DNA from: Colwellia sp. MB3u-41
Lineage (GTDB): Bacteria; Pseudomonadota; Gammaproteobacteria; Enterobacterales; Alteromonadaceae
NCBI RefSeq assembly: GCF_014076845.1
Contig: NZ_JACGUT010000082.1
Location: 372,001 to 436,000, forward strand
DNA length: 64,000 nt
Reading direction: 5' to 3'
Shown here: positions 27,352-35,850 of the stretch, one piece after another
How positions within the stretch are numbered: position 1 is the stretch's first letter
Layout: the number at the start of each line of letters is the position of its first letter
Notes under the pieces: generated by a model
What the model was told of the DNA's origin: nothing
The model's input: only the letters and a program-made list of their open reading frames with translations
The model's database searches: none
Translations under genes and position numbers: made by a program

Positions 27352-28412
27352 CATTAATACTTTCCGCATTTCTTTTAGTGTTATACCAACGGCCTTTTTC
27401 ATAATAGCTAATCGTGCTAAGAATATATTTTAACGTAGAGGATTTTTCGCTTGTTAGTGCTGAGACTACCTCAGCAGGTAACGATAAGCTATTCACTATT
27501 TTATCAAGTAGTGCATCTAGCATTGCATCTAACAAAGAAAACAACCCAACCAGAAAAATCACCTCTGTATGTTCAGGTATCGTTTTCTCTGCGATTAATT
27601 CACAAAATCTTGCTCTAATAATAGCGAGTCGAGTTAATTATTTTGGCTTTTGTAGCTAACGACCCAGCAAATAAAAGTAGAATTAATTTCTTGGTTTGGG
27701 CTTCGCCTAAATATCTTAATGCGCTTTTTATCTCTTGGCTTATCGGTAAGATACCAGAATTAATAAATTTAAATAACTTAAAGGAAAGCCCTACATCTCG
27801 CTCAAAATAACTGGTGATACGTTTAATATTCAATGTTATTCTCAGGCATTCTTGAATCAAACTTAACAAAATGGGTTGGTGGCTATCTATTTATTACTTT
27901 CTGACATTTAAGGTCGATAAAAGTAATACCCTTGATAAAATTAAAACCTAATTTTTTTCTTGTAAAAATTATTCTTTAGGCTCGACTTTTTGGCCAGAAT
28001 ATTAAGATTTTTTCTCGCTTTTAGCTTCTTAATTAATGGAGATATTTTATCAAGTAGCGTAGCTTGAGTATCAACTTAATCAGTTTCATTAAATTGAAAA
28101 AACAATTCCATTCAGGCTTATAAACAAAGTCATCTCAGACTAAATGGTAACCTTGGTGATATAAATCTTTACATACTTGATAAACGTCATCAGAAGGGGA
28201 AAACGGTCTCAAGTATTTCTATCACGACTCCTTTGGCGGTAAAATTAAAGGTAACCCCTTTAAAATAGACTCTTCAGGGAAGTTAATTAAGGCGAGTTTA
28301 TTATCAGTTATTAATCCTAACACTTGATTGAGATGAGTTTTCATAATTAATGTTGACGTTGCTTTATGGGGATTAATTGATGAAAAGGACTTTTCAGGTC
28401 CGCCTCGATATA
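27263..28412 (-). pseudogene. Degraded EAL-HDOD signalling gene (c-di-GMP phosphodiesterase type)
   Basis: Pieces of one protein lie in order on the minus strand across several frames. Near 28410 there is YRGGPEKSFSSINPHKATS, then ALINFPEESILKGLPLILP, then GYHLV-stop-DDFVYKPEW, then KKVEPKE, FLQEKKLGFNFIKGYYFYR. After these come HDOD pieces: DVGLSFKLFKFINSGILP and SALRYLGEAQTKKLILLL, then MIFLVGLFSLLDAMLDALL and ISYYEKGRW ending at 27263. This is the standard EAL-then-HDOD order. At least five stops or shifts break it, and the N-terminus before YRGG is lost or unrecognisable. It lies about 300 bases downstream of the c-di-GMP riboswitch. Confidence 0.88.
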
Positions 28413-29044
28413 GCTTGAGTATAAAAAATCGAAGATTTTAAACGTGTTGTTAATATGTCGAGCTGATCCAATTCTTCTTGTACATCAGCAAAACTTATAT
28501 TTTTTTAACCAAAGCAAACGTATTTATAAATAAGTTTGCTTTCGTTAAAACGCTGATAATGAAGTAAATAAACCAAGTGTTTTAGTATAAAAAAATAGAA
28601 ATCCATTTATGATTTACACGTAAATTTGAATAAACAAGAAAAGCGCATAAAAGAAAGTTAGAACGCGAGAGAAAGTCCCTCTGGGAAACGTATAGTAGAA
28701 AATAAATATACGTAATAACCTTGGTAGCCCCACTACCTAATCTGCAGTAGAATGCTAGCTTTGCGTCCTGCTCTCACGATCAGTTTGCTATTAATCTGTT
28801 ATCTTTGCATTGAAGATGAAATTACAATAAATCACCAGGGAAAATAAAAGTATTAAATAACAATAGCTAACAATGAAAAAAGTTTCTACTTTTAAAAAAT
28901 AGAAATTCATTACCCCAGTATTTACTGAGGCTTTATCAATGAGCATTGGAAAAAATTGTCTTTCTTCAAACTTTTATACATGAATGGTAAATGGGTCACA
29001 GTGAAATTTCACTATTTGTGTCAAATTAAGCTCATGCTCCTATG
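28413..29044. other. Non-coding region holding the riboswitch and its former leader
   Basis: About 630 bases lie between the EAL-HDOD remnant and the CSS-EAL gene. Apart from the riboswitch, there are only short open frames on the minus strand. One of 33 codons begins MDFYFFILKHLVYLL. One without a start reads SFADVQEELDQLDILTTRL and ends at about 28393, overlapping the edge of the remnant. Neither can be assigned. Confidence 0.45.
28716..28800 (-). ncRNA. c-di-GMP-I (GEMM) riboswitch aptamer
   Basis: Read on the minus strand, the segment matches the aptamer known from Vibrio Vc2. It has AGCAAACTGATC, a GTGA (GNRA) tetraloop closed by a near-perfect stem ending in GAGCAG, the conserved GGACGCAAAGC, a short P3 arm, and GGTAGTGGGGCTACC (Vc2 has GGTAGCGGGGTTACC). 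The switch binds cyclic di-GMP. It faces the ruined EAL-HDOD gene starting about 300 bases on, so it once controlled a c-di-GMP-degrading type protein. A clear terminator in the downstream platform is not evident. Confidence 0.87.
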
Positions 29045-30589
29045 CTATTCAGTAAACTTGTAATCACTATTACTGAGTAAATAATATTTAAACTCTTTAA
29101 AGGGTAAAGCTTTTGCGTAATACCAACCTTGTCCAAGTTCAATATCCATTTTCAATAACTCATCAACTTGCAACCTATTTTCAATGCCTTCAGCAATAAT
29201 AGTTGCTTCTAATTTTTCTGCTATCGAAACAATATTAGGGATTAATGTTGACCGAATAGAACCTGTTTCCACTTCATCAATAAATGACTTATCTACTTTT
29301 AATGTATCAATATCTAACAACTTTAACTGAGACAAATTAGAGTAACCTGTACCAAAGTCATCGATAGATATTTTTATATGGCTTTTTGAAAGTTTTTCTA
29401 ATGTATCTCCTACCTTACTATAATGTAACTCTTCGTCTTCTGTTACCTCAAAGCAAATTTGCAAGTTAGGCGTTATATTTTTTAACAGCTCAACACCTTT
29501 AAGAATATTGCCATTATTAATATCTTTTGGAAAAACATTAATTGAGAGGTAAAATGGTTTATCAATCACTTTAATCTCTTTAAAATCATGTATTGCTTGT
29601 AAAATAAGATGTTCCGTCATAAGCCAAGACATGTCTAATTCACTCACGACAGAAATAAATTGATCAGGGTAAATGGGACCAATATGATCTTCAAATCGCG
29701 CAAGTAGCTCACACCCCATAACTCTCCCTGTTTTTAGTTCAATTATAGGCTGATAATGAGGTTTAATGCCTTTAAAAGATAAGCCTAATTTTATTCTTCT
29801 TTTCGTACTATAGATGTAACTGTAAATCGATTGATAAGCATGCAAAGTAGCAACGCCTGAGACTAAAGATATAAACATTAAAATTAATAAAACAGAACCA
29901 ACTTGAAATTCTGAAAAGTTTTTCTGCTGAATAACCACACATATTATCCCTTTAGGGGCACATAATTCTAAAGAGTGTAATAACAGTCCCGTACTGAAAT
30001 GAGGCTTACCCGTTTTTGCTTTTTGTTGATAAAGACCCTGTATTCCGAAAAGGTGTGTTATTTCATTACCCTTAACAGCTAATAACTCATACTCTTTAAA
30101 TTTTCTGTGTTCATATAAAAGCCCTTTGAACGACGCGACTATATTGTACTTATCCTTACGTATAACAATACCTTGGAGTGTTCTATCAAAGGTAATCAAT
30201 TTATGATTAAACCAAAACTTATGGCCGTCGATTATCAGATTAGGTGAGGTTTCTTTTATAGGTTTCGTTAAGAGGCCGATACCCGTTGTACAGGTTAATA
30301 AATCATTGCTAAGGAAACCAATATCTTTAATATCGTTCGATTCAAATTGATATTTTCGCATCGCCAATAAGTTTTCAGTGGAGCAGTTAGAAAAACCTTT
30401 GTTATTTAATGACGCTAAAACACTATATCCTTGCTCTGTGGTATGAACTAAATCGGCAAGTATATTCTCTCCCTGTTCAAAAAGCTGACTTTTTAAGATG
30501 TAGGAATATATGAAAAATATGATCATTAAACTAATAAGTACACCAAATAAAAATGCTAAATACTTTGTAATTGAACCCATTCGTTGCAT
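29045..30589 (-). CDS. Membrane-bound c-di-GMP phosphodiesterase with CSS-motif sensor
   Basis: 514 residues. Two membrane helices (about 10-30 and 231-250) flank a periplasmic CSS-motif domain (C69-S70 in NCSTENLLAMR, and C100), a redox-sensing domain. The C-terminal EAL domain has ELL at 294-296, N350, E381 (EVTEDE), D410-D411 in IDDFGTGYS and K431 (KVDKSFI), so catalysis should work. It breaks down cyclic di-GMP to pGpG. In E. coli relatives a disulfide in the CSS domain holds the enzyme less active. It is transcribed alone. Confidence 0.93.
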   Translation of the reverse strand: MQRMGSITKYLAFLFGVLISLMIIFFIYSYILKSQLFEQGENILADLVHTTEQGYSVLASLNNKGFSNCSTENLLAMRKYQFESNDIKDIGFLSNDLLTCTTGIGLLTKPIKETSPNLIIDGHKFWFNHKLITFDRTLQGIVIRKDKYNIVASFKGLLYEHRKFKEYELLAVKGNEITHLFGIQGLYQQKAKTGKPHFSTGLLLHSLELCAPKGIICVVIQQKNFSEFQVGSVLLILMFISLVSGVATLHAYQSIYSYIYSTKRRIKLGLSFKGIKPHYQPIIELKTGRVMGCELLARFEDHIGPIYPDQFISVVSELDMSWLMTEHLILQAIHDFKEIKVIDKPFYLSINVFPKDINNGNILKGVELLKNITPNLQICFEVTEDEELHYSKVGDTLEKLSKSHIKISIDDFGTGYSNLSQLKLLDIDTLKVDKSFIDEVETGSIRSTLIPNIVSIAEKLEATIIAEGIENRLQVDELLKMDIELGQGWYYAKALPFKEFKYYLLSNSDYKFTE

Positions 30590-30792
30590 TTAATCGACCT
30601 CAAAAAATTCCATAACATAATGATAATAAGGATTTAATATTTTATTTTATTTTTAGTTATAGATTACTTTTTATCAAAACGCGAGAGTTTAATATTATGC
30701 ATGTAGCTACTCTGTAATCTCGCTGAGAAATAAACCCTTTATAGTGCAATAGTCTGCTGTGACTTGCTTAACCTTTATGACCTTTCATAAAA

Positions 30793-30829
30793 AAAGCCCT
30801 TAGTGCGTATTAGCGACACTAAGGGCTTT
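30793..30829 (-). terminator. Rho-independent terminator of the iorB operon
   Basis: A perfect 13-base stem (AAAGCCCTTAGTG with CACTAAGGGCTTT) around an 11-base loop; on the minus strand it is followed by a run of T. It lies 67 bases after the iorB stop and prevents read-through into the EAL gene. Confidence 0.92.
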
Positions 30830-30895
30830 AATATATCAACGAATAAAGGTTAGTTTACTTATCGCCATTACTGTAAAGTAATAATGAACGATGGC

Positions 30896-33181
30896 TTAAG
30901 CACCTTTTAACGCTTCAGCGCTAATAGGAAGATCTCGCACTCTAACTCCTGTTATTTGAAAAATAGCATTGCCGATGGCAGGCGCTATCGCTATCACTCC
31001 AGGCTCACCCAAACCAACAGGAAACTCATCACTTTCTACAAATTCAATATCCAACTCAGGCATATCATTCATACGCAATGGTGAGTAAGTATGTAGATTA
31101 GTATTACTCACCTGACCATTTTCTATTGGGCTTTGCTCATGTAATGCTAAGCTCGTTCCCCAGAGCATAGAACCTTGTACTTGCGCTAATGCGCCATCGG
31201 GATGAACAATAACACCTGCATCAGCAACCATAGTGAGTTTTTTAACCGTTACTTTCCCTGAGCTTGGTTCAACATGTACCTGTGCCGCACAAGCCATCCA
31301 AGCTGGCATAGTTCTTTCTTGTCCTGCACTGATTGCAATACCAACACCTTCATTTTTTGCTAGTTTAACATTCTTTGTTTTTTGCTTAAGTATGTTCAAC
31401 ACATTCGCTAATCGCTTGGCACCACCTACACTTTCAGGCGCTTTACCTGCTTGTTTACCTAGACCATCGAGCATTGATAAACGAAAATCAATCGGATCAG
31501 CTTTCATTTGATGCGCAATTTCATCAATAAACGACTCCACTCCCCAGACAATCCAACCTTGACCCACTGATCTTAAAAATCCAGGTAAAATAGTTTGCTG
31601 TGCTAGATCATTATTAATCGCTCGTACACGATTATTTTCTATGCTGTACCAGTGATCAGCACCGCTTGTTGAAAAAGGGTCTACACGAATCTTTTTATCT
31701 AGACTTTCAGGCATAAACCCTGGCGCCATTGTTAAAGTTGGCCAGCCAGCAGCAAAGACATGCTCCATACCGGTCAGTTGATTCTCTTGGTCAAATGAAG
31801 CTCGAAATGAAGCAACAGAGGGTGATCTAGGTTGATCAAATCTAGAATCATCTTCTCGAGTAAAGACCATTTTCACTGGTTTACCAACCGCTTTAGAGGT
31901 CAGCACAGCAGGAATGGCATAATCGCCAAACAAACGGCGACCAAATCCACCCCCTAAATATTGCTGGTGCATAACGATTTTATCGTCAGCAACTTGTAGC
32001 GCTTTGGCGATCGCTGGCAAAGTTAACGATTGCCATTGATTACCCGTGTAAACGTGCCAGAGACCATCTTTCTCTTCCACTGTTGCATTAACTGGCTCTA
32101 GAGCAAAGTGTAACGCGGTATGCGTACGATAAGTCGCTTCGATAGTTTTAGCGGCTTTCGCTCTCGCTGCTGAAAAATCGCCCTCGTTAACAAACAAGCC
32201 ACCTTCACTCTCATCAGCAACTAAACGCTCACCTTCTTTTATAATATCTTGCTCACTGACTTTAGCTGTTTTACCTGCTTGATAACTTACCTTTAAAGCA
32301 TCACCGGCTTTTATCGCGCCATAATATGTATCGGCTTGAACACTAACCCAACCTTGAATCAGGTCACTGGGGTCTTTTAAAATATGATAACCAAGATAAC
32401 CTTTTACCTTTTTGGCAGCACTATCATCAACATTTGTTACTTTACTACCGTATCGGGTAGGCGGAAGAATAGGCCGAGCATAGACCATACCAGCCAATTC
32501 GACATCAATACCATAAACGGCTGAGCCATTAGTCTTAGCAGGGATATCAAGCGCTAAACCAGGTTTTCCAACGAGCGTTCTTTTACTTGCTGGCTTAAGT
32601 GGTAATGCGTCAATTTCTTCTGGAGTAAAAGCACGGTTAAACGTACCTTTGGCAACGATATCACCAAAACTAATTGAACGGTCTTGGTAAACGACTGCTC
32701 CATTCTCAGCACGACATTGGTCAACAGGGCAATTTAATATTTTGGCTGCGGCTTCTATTAATGCAATACGACCTGCGGCGCCGGCTTGAGAAAGAGGTTT
32801 AAATGTTTGAAATACAGACCACGACCCCCCTGTAACCATATATCCCCATTTAGGATCAGTATCTACATGAGTTATCGATACTTTCGACCAATCAGCACCT
32901 AATTCATCAGCAACAACGCGAGCAAGCGCAGTACCAATATGTTGTCCCATTTCAGCCTTAGCGATATTTATGTTAATTTCACCCATAGGATTAATTTCAA
33001 ACCAAACGGTGGGTGAAAACAATTTACTTTGTAGCGTTTCTTGTGGGCTTAACGTTAAACTCGCTGCGCTAGCAAGTGGCGCAAAAGCCATGACAAGTGA
33101 ACTGCTAACGGTACCCACTAAAAAACGACGGCGAGATAAGCTGACATTATTTTTTGCATCTTTAATATTTTGCATTGTCAT
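30896..33181 (-). CDS. iorB: Molybdenum hydroxylase large subunit, IorB-like (isoquinoline 1-oxidoreductase type)
   Basis: 761 residues. A twin-arginine signal (SRRRFLVGTVSSSLVMAFAP, residues 15-34) sends it to the periplasm. The molybdopterin-binding domains of the xanthine dehydrogenase family follow: NIAKAEMGQHIGTAL, GGSWSVFQTFKPLSQAG, YLGGGFGRRL, and GLGEPGVIAIAPAIGNAI near the end. The set GLGE...G carries the catalytic Glu. With the 2Fe-2S subunit it hydroxylates or oxidises an aldehyde or N-heterocycle; the substrate cannot be told. It starts 5 bases after the iorA stop. Confidence 0.92.
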   Translation of the reverse strand: MTMQNIKDAKNNVSLSRRRFLVGTVSSSLVMAFAPLASAASLTLSPQETLQSKLFSPTVWFEINPMGEININIAKAEMGQHIGTALARVVADELGADWSKVSITHVDTDPKWGYMVTGGSWSVFQTFKPLSQAGAAGRIALIEAAAKILNCPVDQCRAENGAVVYQDRSISFGDIVAKGTFNRAFTPEEIDALPLKPASKRTLVGKPGLALDIPAKTNGSAVYGIDVELAGMVYARPILPPTRYGSKVTNVDDSAAKKVKGYLGYHILKDPSDLIQGWVSVQADTYYGAIKAGDALKVSYQAGKTAKVSEQDIIKEGERLVADESEGGLFVNEGDFSAARAKAAKTIEATYRTHTALHFALEPVNATVEEKDGLWHVYTGNQWQSLTLPAIAKALQVADDKIVMHQQYLGGGFGRRLFGDYAIPAVLTSKAVGKPVKMVFTREDDSRFDQPRSPSVASFRASFDQENQLTGMEHVFAAGWPTLTMAPGFMPESLDKKIRVDPFSTSGADHWYSIENNRVRAINNDLAQQTILPGFLRSVGQGWIVWGVESFIDEIAHQMKADPIDFRLSMLDGLGKQAGKAPESVGGAKRLANVLNILKQKTKNVKLAKNEGVGIAISAGQERTMPAWMACAAQVHVEPSSGKVTVKKLTMVADAGVIVHPDGALAQVQGSMLWGTSLALHEQSPIENGQVSNTNLHTYSPLRMNDMPELDIEFVESDEFPVGLGEPGVIAIAPAIGNAIFQITGVRVRDLPISAEALKGA

Positions 33182-33186
33182 ACGCC

Positions 33187-33681
33187 CTATGATTGTTGTG
33201 TTGAAGAGGTGGGATCAAAATACTGCACATCAGCTGACATAACATCTGCAGCACTGCTAATCGCACTTTTAATACGAGCATATGCCATACAGCGACACAA
33301 ATTACCGCTCATATGGTCAACTATTTCTTGTTCACTCGGCGATGGATTTTTTGCTAGCAATGTTGCTGCTTGCATGATTTGTCCCGATTGGCAGTAACCA
33401 CATTGGGGGACCTGTTCATCAATCCATGTTTTTTGTAATGGATGATTGTTATTCAACCCCTCTATTGTGGTTATATTCTTATTCATCGCCGCTTGTAATG
33501 GAAAAGAACATGTTCTAACTGCAGCGCCGTCAATGTGTACAGTACAGGCCCCACACATGCCAATACCGCAACCAAATTTTGTTCCTTTAAAACCAAGTTC
33601 GTCACGAATAACCCATAACAGCGGTGTGTCGCCCTCGGAAGTAGAGGAAACATCTTTCCCATTTAACTTGAATGCAATCAT
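33187..33681 (-). CDS. iorA: Molybdenum hydroxylase 2Fe-2S subunit, IorA-like
   Basis: 164 residues with two [2Fe-2S] sites: the plant-type cluster (CGIGMCGAC plus a later Cys in RTCSF) and the C-terminal cluster (CGYC and CRC). It passes electrons from the molybdenum site in IorB. It is in an operon with xdhC upstream and iorB downstream. It has no signal peptide of its own and may be exported with IorB. Confidence 0.95.
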   Translation of the reverse strand: MIAFKLNGKDVSSTSEGDTPLLWVIRDELGFKGTKFGCGIGMCGACTVHIDGAAVRTCSFPLQAAMNKNITTIEGLNNNHPLQKTWIDEQVPQCGYCQSGQIMQAATLLAKNPSPSEQEIVDHMSGNLCRCMAYARIKSAISSAADVMSADVQYFDPTSSTQQS

Positions 33682-33709
33682 ATTTGTCTCTCCAATAAGT
33701 GAGTTGAAA

Positions 33710-34738
33710 TTAACAACTCATAAATTTATTAAGTACACCACTTATTGAAGTGGCTGTTTTTTTATTTAAGCTTGCTTGGCACTCACTAATAATCGATAAA
33801 GCGATGCTCTCAGGATACTCATCACCTAAGTCAAGCCCCGCAGGACCAGACAACGTGACCGTTAACGCCTCTTCTTTAAGTTTTGCAACGTCCAATACCT
33901 GATTTTTTCGATGGGTGGGGCCCAACAACGCCATATAACTGATTGTTTCTTGTTGTAATACCGATAGACATGCGGCATCTAAAGAAACACTATGGCTCAT
34001 TAAAATGACCGCATCAACAAGCTTGTTACGCGCATACTCACCAACTGATTCAACGCTCCCCTTAAGAATAGTATCTGCGGCTGTAAAGTAATTTTTTCTT
34101 GCATTGGCCGCTCTAGGGTCCCATAGACTTACTGTCCAACCTAAAGTAGATGCTATATCAACAACTGGGCGAGCATCAACACCGCCGCCAATAACCAATA
34201 AGTGTGGCACAGGTTTAATTGGAGTAGATAACCATTGCTGATTATTTTTTTCTACAAGTACGGGCTTAACTGATGGTGTCGTTTGTGTTGCATCTGTTTG
34301 TTCGGTGAAATAAGCTTGTGTACTGCTTGCTGATATTTCTTGAAAATAAGTACCTGATTTACGTTTAGCTAATGCCTGATAAACAACTAATAATGAAAGG
34401 TAATCGTTTTGTTGATTAATTGCTTGTAGCAATATATGAACTTTACCACCACAACCAATACCTAACTGAAATGATAAATCATCTTCATCGCTACCGTCAT
34501 AAGTTAACAAACTAGGCTTATTACTACTCATACAAGCTTTAGCATGAATCAGTATGTCTCCTTCAATACAGCCACCACTTAACATACCAAATTGTTGACC
34601 TAGGCTGTTAAACAACATCATCGCACCGGTTTTTCTATAACTAGAGCCTTCTGTTTTGTATACAACTCCCAGAACCCATTCATAGTTGTCTTTATTTTCT
34701 TGCCACTTTTCCAACAAATGAAATAGCTGACTAGCCAT
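33710..34738 (-). CDS. xdhC: XdhC/CoxI family molybdenum cofactor insertion protein
   Basis: 342 residues. The N-terminal CoxI domain has GSSYRKTGAMMLF and GMLSGGCIEGDIL, and the C-terminal XdhC Rossmann domain has LLVIGGGVDARPVVDIA and WDPRAA. XdhC proteins bind and mature the molybdenum cofactor and hand it to the hydroxylase. It is the first gene of the operon, with iorA 28 bases downstream. This supports a complete, working enzyme. Confidence 0.93.
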   Translation of the reverse strand: MASQLFHLLEKWQENKDNYEWVLGVVYKTEGSSYRKTGAMMLFNSLGQQFGMLSGGCIEGDILIHAKACMSSNKPSLLTYDGSDEDDLSFQLGIGCGGKVHILLQAINQQNDYLSLLVVYQALAKRKSGTYFQEISASSTQAYFTEQTDATQTTPSVKPVLVEKNNQQWLSTPIKPVPHLLVIGGGVDARPVVDIASTLGWTVSLWDPRAANARKNYFTAADTILKGSVESVGEYARNKLVDAVILMSHSVSLDAACLSVLQQETISYMALLGPTHRKNQVLDVAKLKEEALTVTLSGPAGLDLGDEYPESIALSIISECQASLNKKTATSISGVLNKFMSC

Positions 34739-34911
34739 ACATTGACACCTTTCTACTGTGTATATTTACATTAATTGCTCTTTAGCATGGACTACAAAAC
34801 AATTGTAGTACAAAATAAACCCAGTTCACTGTTTTAATTTGTGAACATTACCGCTAAAGAACCTCTGATAAACCAAGTATTACCAAACGGTTTATCTAAG
34901 GCTAAATCACT

Positions 34912-34944
34912 AAAAAAAATCATCTATTTAAATTTTAGATGATT
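34912..34944 (-). terminator. Terminator of the 2-oxoglutarate oxygenase gene
   Basis: Stem AATCATCT with AGATGATT; on the minus strand it is followed by eight T. It lies 35 bases after the oxygenase stop. Confidence 0.8.
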
Positions 34945-34978
34945 GGTGTATTTAGCCCTGTTGTATAATTAAGTCTGC

Positions 34979-35764
34979 TTAAAGTTCAAACAAAACATCA
35001 CTGCGAATTATATATTTAATACCTTCCGTAATTGGCACTGAACTGTGTATACAATGCAACGGGTGCATGCCATGAGGAAAGCACAATATACCACCAGCGG
35101 GGGTGCGAATATCAACGTTTTTAACTTTGTCGTTCCTCATTGCTGGTTTAGTTGCATCATCAGCATTCACTAAGAAACGTGTTTCTCCCCCTTGAAAATT
35201 TTCACTTAAGAAGATTAAACAAGTCATTTGACTATAAAGTTCAGGGTAAGCATTAGTAATCAACTGGTCGTTAATAACACGGCTTCCTGGCCAAGAGCCA
35301 TCAGAATGAGGCTTGAAATAATCATCAGGGTTATATCGATAAAAGCGAAAACGCGCATTAATACCTAACGCTTTACTGCCAGCAAAAATAGCCTGTCGGT
35401 CATCCATAAAATGCGCCATACGCTGCCAAATAATACCATCTGTTTGCTCATCAACTATCCAAGTTAAACTGTCATTGTGGCGAACACTTCGTGGCAAAGA
35501 AACAGCCGCATCAGGCAAGAACGTTAACTGTTCACTAATACTGATCAGCGCTTCACATTCCTCTTTGCTCAATACATTCAATAACTGAAATGCACCAGGC
35601 ACCTGCGCCAAATCATGTCGTTTAATATGACTGGTATCAAATTTATCATTCAATTTCGCTGGGTTTGATTGACGGTTACCCCATGCAGGTAAAGCAGGGT
35701 GTTCTGCGCCAGGCTCTAAAGCCGCGACAAAAAAATCAGCGACTGTGTCTATTTTTACATTCAT
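34979..35764 (-). CDS. 2-oxoglutarate/Fe(II)-dependent oxygenase (prolyl 4-hydroxylase-like)
   Basis: 261 residues. The iron-binding triad is visible: His and Asp in FKPHSDGSWPGSR and a distal His in MHPLHCIHSSV, followed by a Lys or Arg (ITEGIKYIIRSD) for the co-substrate. GGETRFLV is typical of the prolyl 4-hydroxylase fold. It should hydroxylate a small molecule or protein side chain. It lies just downstream of the aldehyde dehydrogenase gene (86 bases), possibly co-transcribed. Confidence 0.85.
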   Translation of the reverse strand: MNVKIDTVADFFVAALEPGAEHPALPAWGNRQSNPAKLNDKFDTSHIKRHDLAQVPGAFQLLNVLSKEECEALISISEQLTFLPDAAVSLPRSVRHNDSLTWIVDEQTDGIIWQRMAHFMDDRQAIFAGSKALGINARFRFYRYNPDDYFKPHSDGSWPGSRVINDQLITNAYPELYSQMTCLIFLSENFQGGETRFLVNADDATKPAMRNDKVKNVDIRTPAGGILCFPHGMHPLHCIHSSVPITEGIKYIIRSDVLFEL

Positions 35765-35850
35765 ATTTTACTCTATCAGTAACAGTTGTTAGGTATTGCT
35801 GCATATCTTTTGTTAAGCAATCGACAATTAAACTTATTGAGTTAAAACAC

